Shown here one piece after another: positions 15,046 to 22,513 of a DNA stretch of 24,284 nt. The DNA lies in the NCBI GenBank assembly GCA_002429115.1, contig DIYS01000070.1, forward strand, positions 1 through 24,284, written 5' to 3'. The notes beneath the pieces are model-generated. The model was not told the DNA's origin. It searched no databases and worked only from the letters and a program-made list of their open reading frames with translations. The DNA comes from Saccharicrinis sp. UBA6048 (lineage in GTDB: Bacteria; Bacteroidota; Bacteroidia; Bacteroidales; Marinilabiliaceae). The first letter of the stretch is position 1. Every line of letters starts with the position of its first letter. The position numbers were made by a program, and so were the translations under genes.

Positions 15046-16152
15046 TCATTGGGCCAAAGCCCACCAGGCATCTATTCCTCCTTTTAAATTAATAAGATTG
15101 GTATAACCCACCGTTTTTAAGTAATTGATAACATTTAAGCTGCGTATGCCTAAATGACAATACACTACAACAGGCTCGTCTTTAGGAATTTCATTCATTC
15201 GCTCTAGTATTTTCTGCATAGGGATATGAATGGAATCCGGGATGAAGCCTTCTTTTAATTCTTCGTCTTCTCTAATATCAATCAATACAGGACGTTTTCC
15301 CTTTGCTGCCATCTTAGCCAACTCCATAGCATCTATTTCATCACCTTGCTCTACCGATTCACCGCAAAAAGCTTTATAATCGATCAGCTCTTTGATACTT
15401 GGATGCTCACCACAACATGGACAATCCGGGTCTTTCATAAAGCGAATCTCATTAAACTGCATGCTCAATGCATCGTAATTTAGTAATCGACCAATTAATG
15501 ATTCTCCAATGCCGGTAATGTGCTTTATCACTTCAGTTGCCTGTAAAGTGCCTATAACCCCCGGCAATACACCCATCACCCCTGCCTCAGCGCACGATGG
15601 CACCGTACCAGGTTCGGGAGGCTCGGGAAACAAACATCGGTAACAAGGCCCATCTTTAGTGCCAAACACACTTACCTGACCTTCAAACTGTCTGATGGAT
15701 CCAAAAACATTAACTGTCCCGGTTAAAACACATGCATCATTAACCAAATAGCGCGTTTCAAAATTATCAGTACCATCACATACAACATCATAGTGTTTTA
15801 CAATCTCTAAAGCATTCTCCGATGTCAAAGCTTCATCATACAAATCAATAGATAAAAATGGATTAATCTCTAATAAAGCTTCTTTTGCCGATTGGGTTTT
15901 AGGTTTACCAACATTGCTTGACTTATGAATGATTTGTCGCTGCAGATTTGATTCATCAACAACATCAAAATCGATTAAACCAATACGTCCCACTCCCGAT
16001 GCCGCGAGATACATCGCAATAGGTGATCCTAAACCACCAGTACCTACAAGTAATACCGATTCATTTTTCAACTTCTCCTGTCCTTCTTTACCTATTTCCG
16101 GCAATATAATATGACGCTTATAGCGTTCTAGTTCCTGCTTTGTTAATGACAT
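15046..16152 (-). CDS. moeB: MoeB/ThiF-type sulfur-carrier adenylyltransferase fused to rhodanese
   Basis: The 368-aa protein activates the C-terminal glycine of a ubiquitin-like sulfur carrier (MoaD or ThiS type) by adenylation. Its rhodanese domain can then supply persulfide sulfur for thiocarboxylate formation. The E1-like domain has GTGGLGS (37-43), DFDxVDxSNLQRQ (61-73) and DGTDNFxTR (126-134). It also has zinc ligands C170/C173 and C244/C247 (or C246) and the catalytic-type Cys187 (PSCAEAG). The rhodanese domain (about 275-368) has Cys332 in YCHLGIRS. The architecture matches MoeZ/MoeB-rhodanese fusions known in several phyla. No moaD, thiS or other cofactor genes are nearby, so molybdopterin versus thiamine versus another sulfur carrier cannot be decided. 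Confidence 0.9.
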   Translation of the reverse strand: MSLTKQELERYKRHIILPEIGKEGQEKLKNESVLLVGTGGLGSPIAMYLAASGVGRIGLIDFDVVDESNLQRQIIHKSSNVGKPKTQSAKEALLEINPFLSIDLYDEALTSENALEIVKHYDVVCDGTDNFETRYLVNDACVLTGTVNVFGSIRQFEGQVSVFGTKDGPCYRCLFPEPPEPGTVPSCAEAGVMGVLPGVIGTLQATEVIKHITGIGESLIGRLLNYDALSMQFNEIRFMKDPDCPCCGEHPSIKELIDYKAFCGESVEQGDEIDAMELAKMAAKGKRPVLIDIREDEELKEGFIPDSIHIPMQKILERMNEIPKDEPVVVYCHLGIRSLNVINYLKTVGYTNLINLKGGIDAWWALAQ

Positions 16153-16320
16153 GTTAAATATTCAATAGTTGGGCACTAAGATAACTACTTTCGGCCATAC
16201 AATAATTGATCAGTTTAATTCACAAGCATCCCTTTCAACCAATGGGATTGCGTTAAAGAAACAAAAACACTGATTAATATGCAGATTCCATTTGTTTTCT
16301 TTTAGAGCTATTAAACTGAA

Positions 16321-16401
16321 ATGAAAGCGCTTAACTATTTATTCTACTTTTTGTTATTCTTTAGCGCAGGAATAAATAATGTAGGGCGTCTTAATAATTG
16401 A
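16321..16401 (+). CDS. Possible 26-aa hydrophobic peptide or leader ORF
   Basis: An ATG-started frame of 26 codons encodes MKALNYLFYFLLFFSAGINN and then VGRLNN, i.e. a short basic start, a hydrophobic run of about 14 residues and an SAG segment like a signal-peptide cleavage region. It ends 31 bp before the GTG start of the outer-membrane gene in the same direction. It could be a leader peptide, a small membrane protein, or chance in AT-rich DNA. The hydrophobic core is better organised than random AT-rich frames usually are, but conservation is unknown. Confidence 0.3.
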   Translation: MKALNYLFYFLLFFSAGINNVGRLNN

Positions 16402-16432
16402 ATATTCAAATGTTACTAAAATAAATTTAAAC

Positions 16433-18841
16433 GTGAAGATTTTAACCCTCTTGACAGGCATGTTGATTCCATTATGCCTATTAGCAAATGAACCGGATAA
16501 AGAAGGAATAGTAAAAGGAAAGGTATACGATGGCAAATCGAACAAACCCGTTGAGTATGCCACTGTAGCCATTTACAATTCCGATGATGATAGTGTTATA
16601 ACAGGCACTATTAGTGAAGAAGATGGAACTTTTAAAATAAAAGGACTAAAAGAAGGTCAGTTTTATGTGGTGGTTTCTTTTTTAGGATATGAAAACAAAA
16701 GATACGATAACATTATTGTTGATGGTGGCCGCGATGTGATTGATCTGGGTAACATTACCCTTGGATCTGCCAATCAATCGCTGGATGAAGTAGAAGTGAT
16801 CGCCGAAAGAAATGCTGTTGAGTTTCACATTGACAAAAAAGTGGTTTCTGTGGGCAAACAAATGACTTCAGCATCTTTATCTGCCGTTGAAGTATTAGAG
16901 AATGTACCTTCTGTTCGAGTAGACTTGGAAGGCAATGTATCCTTACGTGGCAGCACCGGTTTCACCGTATTAATCGATGGTAAACCAACCGTGTTGGAGC
17001 CTAGTGACGTACTGCGTCAAACACCTGCTTCCACCATCGAAAATATTGAAATTATCACCAACCCATCGGCAAAGTACCAACCAGATGGAACAGGGGGAAT
17101 CATCAATATTATTACCAAGAAGAATCGAACTCCAGGCCTGCAAGGTTTGGTCAACGCTAAAGCTGGAACCTACGACTTATATGGTGGAGATTTTATGCTT
17201 AACTGGCGTAAGAAAAACATCAACTTTAACCTTGGTGCCGATTATAACAATCGTCCTTCACCAGGCACTACATACAGTTATCGTGAATCATCGAACGACG
17301 ACACTCAGACTATATTGGAAGCTGGTGGTGATAGTGAACGCCGGTTTTATGGTGGTGGTTTCAGAGGTGGTTTTGACTGGGATATTAGTCCGCGTGACGT
17401 CTTTAGTGTGAGCCTTAGAATTGGTGAGTTTAATATGGGGCGCGAATCTGATCTCGATTACACCAGAACTGAATTACCAGCGGATATAGTGAGTAATTTC
17501 CTTAGTTTAAATGAATACAACCGAACAGGACAGTTTTATTCTGCTACAACAAATTACACACATAAGTTTGCGCAAAAGGATCATGAGCTGGCCTTTCAAT
17601 TGAATTATCGTCGCTATGATGGTGATGAGTATTCGATTAATACGCAATCGCAAAACAATGTAATTACAGACGGAACAAGAACAACAGAAGTAGGGCCTAA
17701 CCAACGATGGGAATTAAGGGTAGATTATACCAAACCCATTGGCGAGAGTAATATGCTGGAGTTAGGTTACCAGGGGCGCAAAGGTGTTGGTGATGATGAA
17801 ACCCGCTTATTTATCTGGGACACCGATGAAGAAGACTTTATCGAAAATGTGGAGAATAGAAATACAACAGAGATGGATCGTAATATTCACGCTTTATATT
17901 CTGTGTATAAGGGATCAGCCAACAAATTTGGCTATCAGCTAGGCTTACGTGGAGAATATACCTACCGTCAGATATCATCAACGGGTAATAATGAAAGCTT
18001 CACAATTGACCGCTTTGATTATTTCCCAACGGTACATTTATCGTATCAGCTGCCTTCTGAAAATCAGATCATGGCCAGCTTTTCTCGTCGAATTGACCGG
18101 CCACGCTCTTGGTACCTAGAGCCTTTCGTTACAGTTATTGATCAATACAATGTAAGACGAGGTAATCCCGACCTGAAACCAGAATACATTGATGCGTTGG
18201 AATTGGGTTATTTAAAGGAGTGGGATAAGGCTCAGATTTCCTTAGAGGGTTATTATCGCATTACTCACGACAAAGTAGAAGGCGTACTGACCACCTATGA
18301 AGACAATCCGGAAGTACTGTTGCATACCTACGATAATATTGGAACCGATTACTCACTGGGTGTAGAAGCCGCTTTAAACCTGACCGTTTTTAAATGGTGG
18401 GAAGCAAATGTGATGGGTAATCTATTTGATTATCGAATTGAGAGCAATTATGATGGTATTGAGGACAGATCATCTTTTAACTGGAGCTCTCGGGTTAACA
18501 ACTCCTTCGTTTTAAAGAAAAATATCAAGCTTCAGATTGACGGAAACTATGACAGCCCTAGTGTAACAGCTCAAGGAGAAACAAAAGGGAATTACTACAT
18601 GAACGCTGCCGTTCGTATGGATTTCTTTGACCGAAAACTATCAGCAGTGCTGCAGGCACGCGATGTACTGGCAACATCTGAACGCATTACCATTACCGAA
18701 GATCCTACATTTTATAACTACGAAAAACGAATTCGAAAAGCACCAATGGTATCATTAACATTGAGCTATCGATTAAATAATTTCATTCAGAAAAAGAAAG
18801 ATCGAAATGGTGATAGTGGAGATAGCATGGATGATTTCTAG
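16433..18841 (+). CDS. TonB-dependent-receptor-like outer-membrane beta-barrel protein
   Basis: The 802-aa outer-membrane protein starts at a GTG that gives a good signal peptide (residues 1-18, MKILTLLTGMLIPLCLLA). A carboxypeptidase-D regulatory-like beta-sandwich (about 27-110) with the EYATVAIYNSDDDSVITGT pattern follows. A TonB plug-like domain comes next (about 115-230, with VLENVPSVRVDLEGNVSLRG and the GTGGIINIITKK end), then a long beta-barrel. This is the outer membrane beta-barrel family plan of Bacteroidota, shorter than SusC proteins. No SusD partner or degradative enzymes are adjacent, so it is not obviously part of a polysaccharide utilisation locus. The ligand is unknown. The C-terminus ends in a charged SGDSMDDF tail instead of a final barrel strand. 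Confidence 0.88.
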   Translation: MKILTLLTGMLIPLCLLANEPDKEGIVKGKVYDGKSNKPVEYATVAIYNSDDDSVITGTISEEDGTFKIKGLKEGQFYVVVSFLGYENKRYDNIIVDGGRDVIDLGNITLGSANQSLDEVEVIAERNAVEFHIDKKVVSVGKQMTSASLSAVEVLENVPSVRVDLEGNVSLRGSTGFTVLIDGKPTVLEPSDVLRQTPASTIENIEIITNPSAKYQPDGTGGIINIITKKNRTPGLQGLVNAKAGTYDLYGGDFMLNWRKKNINFNLGADYNNRPSPGTTYSYRESSNDDTQTILEAGGDSERRFYGGGFRGGFDWDISPRDVFSVSLRIGEFNMGRESDLDYTRTELPADIVSNFLSLNEYNRTGQFYSATTNYTHKFAQKDHELAFQLNYRRYDGDEYSINTQSQNNVITDGTRTTEVGPNQRWELRVDYTKPIGESNMLELGYQGRKGVGDDETRLFIWDTDEEDFIENVENRNTTEMDRNIHALYSVYKGSANKFGYQLGLRGEYTYRQISSTGNNESFTIDRFDYFPTVHLSYQLPSENQIMASFSRRIDRPRSWYLEPFVTVIDQYNVRRGNPDLKPEYIDALELGYLKEWDKAQISLEGYYRITHDKVEGVLTTYEDNPEVLLHTYDNIGTDYSLGVEAALNLTVFKWWEANVMGNLFDYRIESNYDGIEDRSSFNWSSRVNNSFVLKKNIKLQIDGNYDSPSVTAQGETKGNYYMNAAVRMDFFDRKLSAVLQARDVLATSERITITEDPTFYNYEKRIRKAPMVSLTLSYRLNNFIQKKKDRNGDSGDSMDDF

Positions 18842-18861
18842 GATCACGAAGATAAAGGAAT

Positions 18862-19050
18862 GGAGCTGTCTCAAAAGTATTTTATGCATCGTGAAACTTT
18901 CAAATTGTAGATAGTAAAAGATAATCTGCACAAATGATCACCACAAAGCCACAAAGATAAATTAAGTTCTTCTTAATTGACTTTGTGGCCTTGTGGTGAT
19001 GATTACGACTTGTAAGTCTAAAGAAATCAACTCTGACTTCTGAAACAGCC
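18862..19050. repeat. Inverted-repeat-bounded non-coding element
   Basis: The ends are an imperfect inverted repeat: AGCTGTCTCAAAAGT (about 18864-18878) against ACTTCTGAAACAGCC (19036-19050), 12 of 15 positions matching. The interior holds the 64-nt hairpin listed separately and no ORF. The left end resembles the start of the next element (GGCTGTCCAAAAACT), so both may belong to one repeat family. It follows the outer-membrane gene by about 20 bp. Confidence 0.55.
18937..19000. repeat. 64-nt long hairpin, Bacteroidota CACAAAG-type repeat
   Basis: The left arm ATCACCACAAAGCCACAAAG (18937-18956) pairs with CTTTGTGGCCTTGTGGTGAT (18981-19000) at 19 of 20 positions. Inside lies a second stem, AATTAAG/CTTAATT (18960-18966, 18972-18978), with loop TTCTT. 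The CCACAAAG motif is one I associate with dispersed intergenic repeats in Bacteroidota. No U-run follows, so a terminator role is not clear. Confidence 0.8.
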
Positions 19051-19071
19051 TTGTTTTATAATTCGAAAAGA

Positions 19072-19210
19072 GGCTGTCCAAAAACTTTACTTGCTCATTA
19101 AGATGATTGGCGAGGCAGAGTCGAGGTGCAGTAGTAATAGAGCCGACTATTAATGGATAACCACTTCGACTCCGCTCAGTGAACAGATACCTTCAGTTTT
19201 TTGGACAACC
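19072..19210. repeat. REP-like palindrome inside inverted-repeat ends
   Basis: The outer ends GGCTGTCCAAAAACT (19072-19086) and AGTTTTTTGGACAACC (19195-19210) are near-perfect inverted repeats. Inside, GAGGCAGAGTCGAGGTG (19112-19128) faces CACTTCGACTCCGCTC (19162-19177) as an imperfect palindrome. The TTCGACTCCGCTCAGTG sequence is one I recognise as a frequent intergenic REP-type motif in Bacteroidota genomes. No coding sequence is present. Confidence 0.65.
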
Positions 19211-19262
19211 ACTTTAAAAAAAGTATTAATTACAGTCTTCACTGATAGTATTCAATACCAAC

Positions 19263-21377
19263 CTATCGCGTTGATAATGCGGTTCCATAAGCAACCAAGT
19301 ATTGCGGATGAATTTCCATTTGTGGTTTGACCAGTTCAAATCCACGTTCCTTAAATACTTTCTGAAGTGATTTATGACGAGCAATACCACCAGTTAAGAA
19401 TACTTCGCCTCCATTCTGCAAGAAATCAGGCAGCAACTTAATGGCCTGTGAAGCGATGTATTGGTACAATCCCCAAAGTATGGATTTACGCCTTTCCTCG
19501 TCAGCCTGAACTAAAGCTGATACAACATTTGTAATAGCAAAAATACCACAGGTGGTGTTAATCATCTCCCCTTCCGAAGCTTCATAAGCCAGGTTATCCA
19601 AGGTATCGAAGCTATATTCCGGATGACTATGGCGCCATCGTTCAAGAATTTGTGTTAGCACCATACCGGTTCCTGCGCCACAACTTTTGTTGGTATTGAT
19701 CCATGGAGCAGCATCCATATCGTGAAAGTGAAGCACTTTAACATCCTGGGTGCCAATATCAATTACCAGCAACTGCTCTTTGTAACTAAATAGATTTCGG
19801 CAGGAGGCAATCAGCGCATTTAGCTCGGTGGTTTGAACATCAACCTTACCTTTAAGCGTTGTATTATCACTTCCTACACCGGAAATTGCCATTTTGTATG
19901 CATCATTTATCGTGATGGAAGACTTAATATTATCCAGTAAGCCAGGATAATCAATGCCCGAAGCAACCACCCCTTGTTTGGCAATTACTCCCTGTTTGTC
20001 TACCAAAACAAATTTACTAAAGCCACTTCCAAAATCCACACCCAAGCGATAGTCAGTTACAATCTTGAGTTCCGAAATGTCATGATTAAACTTTGCCGCC
20101 TTTTTACTTCTGTCAGTTAAACTATCAATAAACGTATTTAACCGAAATGTGGTTGGCCCTTTAGGCATACCTAAAATACAGTCTCCTCCCAAAGAGACAA
20201 CTTTCATCCCATTTGCTCCGGCAGCTGTTTCCAACTCATGCAATCGTGGCGCAAGTAACTGGCAATGCTCCTGCGATACAATGATCATCCCTTTGGCATG
20301 CATGGAACTCGCCTCGGCCATAAAATCGTTACTTTTCTCCTTAATTTCCCCTCCTCGTACAGGCGTTTTTATTAGTGTTTCGGCCAGGAACTCAAATAAT
20401 GTATCTGTTTCTATCTGATCAAAATGATCTAAATCCGGTAAATTAATTTCTCCAAGATAATTAACGCCTTCAAAGCTTGTATATAAATCAGCATCGCGCA
20501 GTTGTCGCCAAATATCCGTGCGACCATACGGAATTAAGCCAAACATGCCCACAGGCGTTCCTTTGCTAAATTCTTCTTCAGGTGTTGACTCAATATAGTG
20601 GGATATTTCATTATAAAGTTTCTCGCATATGGTGTATGCACGGTCATCTCCCCACATAGGCAAAAACTGCATATGCCAATGCAAAGGTTCCAATCCGAGG
20701 TTTAATGGACCTGTTTTCTTTCTTAACTCCCAAATCTTCTGATAGACAGCCTTAGCTTTGATTGAATTGTACATCACCTGCCTGAAACGTTCGAGCGTCT
20801 CATTTGAGTCCAAATCCAACACACCTGCCATTTCAATGAGCATCTGCTTCAAATCACTGGCCAGTAATTGCGAGGTATTGGCTTCTGAATAAGAAGGAAT
20901 ATCAATATGAAAATGAGCCGTATCAAAATAGTTTTTAAAATCTTCAAAAGACAGGCCAATGCCTTCACAATAGGCTGTTGAACTTAATAGTATATCTGGC
21001 ATTGGCACCAGATTTTCCATCATGGCACCTTTCACTGAATTTATAAAACTACAACGAGGCGCCGTAAGGCTCCCTTTATTGGTTAGTTCCAATATTTTTG
21101 AATGGGATGCTAATAAGCTACTGAACATTTCAAGGTTTAATGGAATACAATCCAATGCCCAGGCTAATTCGGAAGGAACCAGTAAAGAAGTCGCCATTAC
21201 TTTTGCATCCGGTCTGAACGCTTCTCTCAGTAGTGTTGTCCTCCTGGTTATTAGACTTCTGGTAGCTTTAAATTTCACGGGTGAGACCATGCTCAATGTG
21301 TCACCACTTTGGTTAGAGTCTTTGTAAAATGACCTGAAAGCCATGTAGGCACTGTTTCGCTTTTCTGATTTAGTCAT
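19263..21377 (-). CDS. Fusion of 2-hydroxyacyl-CoA dehydratase-like (HgdB) domain and its BadF/HgdC-type ATPase activator
   Basis: From the Met at 21377 the protein is 704 aa (a further in-frame Met at 21428 adds a Cys-rich leader of 17 residues, judged non-native). Residues about 60-410 resemble the HgdB/BcrB/BcrC dehydratase subunit, with cysteines at the expected kind of spacing: C109 (PRCS), C137 (YCEG) and C372 (EHCQLLAPR). C77 and C400 are additional. Residues about 444-704 are an ASKHA ATPase activator: LGVDFGSGFSKFVLVD (445-460), VIDIGTQDVKVL (538-549), Cys566 in KSCGAGTG and Cys610 in TTCGIFAITNV as the likely ligands of the dimer-bridging 4Fe-4S cluster, and FLTGGIARHKS (660-670). 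Activators inject a low-potential electron at the cost of ATP. The usual system uses separate polypeptides. The substrate is unknown; a double-cubane-cluster reductase is an alternative to a dehydratase. Confidence 0.83.
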   Translation of the reverse strand: MTKSEKRNSAYMAFRSFYKDSNQSGDTLSMVSPVKFKATRSLITRRTTLLREAFRPDAKVMATSLLVPSELAWALDCIPLNLEMFSSLLASHSKILELTNKGSLTAPRCSFINSVKGAMMENLVPMPDILLSSTAYCEGIGLSFEDFKNYFDTAHFHIDIPSYSEANTSQLLASDLKQMLIEMAGVLDLDSNETLERFRQVMYNSIKAKAVYQKIWELRKKTGPLNLGLEPLHWHMQFLPMWGDDRAYTICEKLYNEISHYIESTPEEEFSKGTPVGMFGLIPYGRTDIWRQLRDADLYTSFEGVNYLGEINLPDLDHFDQIETDTLFEFLAETLIKTPVRGGEIKEKSNDFMAEASSMHAKGMIIVSQEHCQLLAPRLHELETAAGANGMKVVSLGGDCILGMPKGPTTFRLNTFIDSLTDRSKKAAKFNHDISELKIVTDYRLGVDFGSGFSKFVLVDKQGVIAKQGVVASGIDYPGLLDNIKSSITINDAYKMAISGVGSDNTTLKGKVDVQTTELNALIASCRNLFSYKEQLLVIDIGTQDVKVLHFHDMDAAPWINTNKSCGAGTGMVLTQILERWRHSHPEYSFDTLDNLAYEASEGEMINTTCGIFAITNVVSALVQADEERRKSILWGLYQYIASQAIKLLPDFLQNGGEVFLTGGIARHKSLQKVFKERGFELVKPQMEIHPQYLVAYGTALSTR

Positions 21378-21744
21378 AAATAAATCTTTTAAAATTGTTA
21401 CAGAATATTTGCAACAACAAAGCCTCATCCCACATGAATTTTGTTGTCAAACATTATAATTTGCCCGATGCACTCACCTATGTCAATAAAAAGCTATTTA
21501 CACCATTTTTATTAAATAAATATTAAACATGTATTACCTTATTATTTAATCACCATCTAAAATATTTAAAATATTCGGGTGTAAAAAAGTTTAATACATT
21601 TATTTATGATAAAATTTAAATTATTATTCTACATGTCACTTTACATCAGGCTTTGCTCCTTTCGAAAATCAGAAGCAATCGCTTTAAGAAATTAAAACAA
21701 GTATGTGAAAAATTAACCTGAAAGGTGAAATGAGCAAACGTGGA
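21378..21744. other. AT-rich intergenic region before the activator-fusion gene
   Basis: This stretch of 367 bp is strongly AT-rich, especially 21510-21640. Two tiny frames (about 30 and 20 codons) start here on the plus strand but have no supporting features. It probably contains the minus-strand promoter of the fusion gene, which suggests that gene is not co-transcribed with the 216-aa protein gene. No clear operator palindrome was found. Confidence 0.4.
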
Positions 21745-22395
21745 CTATTTTAATTCAATGGGGTGATTAACCCAGTCATGATTAAAGACCTCATTGCGTA
21801 TCTCTTGAAGTTGCTGCCGAGTGTACTTTTTATAGTATTTTACCGGCTCACCCGTTTTAGTGATTACAATGGATACAATGTCCGGCAAATGATGACGAAG
21901 CATGTATTCACGGATAAATTTTAACGGATAGGCAATTTTGGTTCCTATCTCCAATCCGCTTTGAATATTCAACTGTGAAAACGTAATGGTCTCTGATTTA
22001 AAACCGGCGCAACTTAGTACTGGTACAATATGCATGGCCATTTGCTTGCAGGTTTCATCATCGTAAACATTAACGTTCTTGTTATTACGTTTTTTATTAT
22101 CAATAGCTTTCAGGCACTCCAACGTTGAACCATAATTAATATTGGTCGCATTAAAGGTATTCATAATACTATCCAGCATCTGGCGGGCAATATGGAACGA
22201 CCAGTTTTTATTATCACATACATGCACCGGCCAATGAGCAACGTTCTTAAAATAGAGGCGCTTCTCATTAATTTCAACCTGATAATCCACTGCCCAGGTA
22301 ATTTCTTCTTCGGTTAAAGCATTTAAATCACTTCTGAAATTGTATGGATTCTTAAATGAATAAGTATTCTTTCCAGTGCGCTGCCAGTATTGCAT
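21745..22395 (-). CDS. Unrecognised 216-aa protein
   Basis: I do not recognise this family with confidence. The protein is soluble in character, with no signal peptide or membrane helix, four cysteines (60, 94, 116, 129) and a Lys/Asn-rich loop (101-109). The C-terminal part, LPDIVSIVITKTGEP (170-184) followed by VFNHDW (203-208), resembles by eye a 'glPpLt-lVV-k-tG-P ... Vf-yDW' pattern I associate with small proteins near HNH-type nucleases, but no HNH motif is visible. Codon usage and uninterrupted length support a real gene. It lies 118 bp downstream of the M19-like gene. Confidence 0.65.
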   Translation of the reverse strand: MQYWQRTGKNTYSFKNPYNFRSDLNALTEEEITWAVDYQVEINEKRLYFKNVAHWPVHVCDNKNWSFHIARQMLDSIMNTFNATNINYGSTLECLKAIDNKKRNNKNVNVYDDETCKQMAMHIVPVLSCAGFKSETITFSQLNIQSGLEIGTKIAYPLKFIREYMLRHHLPDIVSIVITKTGEPVKYYKKYTRQQLQEIRNEVFNHDWVNHPIELK

Positions 22396-22456
22396 AGAAT
22401 AAAATGAAGTTCAAGGCCAAAGATATTGCTTTTGAATGATTCGTTCAAATTCAACA

Positions 22457-22503
22457 AACAGGATGCACCAGAAGAACCTGTTAAAACAATTCAGATGCAT
22501 CCT
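22457..22503 (-). terminator. Possible terminator with two alternative hairpins
   Basis: Perfect 8-bp arms AGGATGCA (22460-22467) and TGCATCCT (22496-22503) enclose 28 nt and begin 11 bp past the stop of the M19-like gene. A competing 6-bp pair AACAGG/CCTGTT (22457-22462, 22477-22482) overlaps the first arm, so only one can form. Only a weak T-rich tail follows on the minus strand. Confidence 0.4.
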
Positions 22504-22513
22504 TTATAATGTA

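Noticed and set aside
16354..16572. Minus-strand 72-codon frame at the start of the outer-membrane gene
   Set aside because: It runs antisense to the signal peptide and N-terminal domain; no recognisable features.
16977..17411. 144-codon plus-strand frame inside the outer-membrane gene
   Set aside because: It overlaps the plug and early barrel region of the 802-aa protein in another frame, and its sequence has no domain-like features.
16433..18841. SusC of a polysaccharide utilisation locus
   Set aside because: The protein is shorter than SusC, and there is no SusD, glycoside hydrolase or regulator nearby.
20149..20418. 89-codon plus-strand frame inside the dehydratase-activator fusion
   Set aside because: It is antisense to conserved residues around Cys372 and Cys400; no independent support.
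21434..21526. 30-codon plus-strand ORF in the AT-rich gap upstream of the fusion gene
   Set aside because: It has no signal peptide, hydrophobic helix or neighbouring gene in the same direction; chance is likely in such AT-rich DNA.
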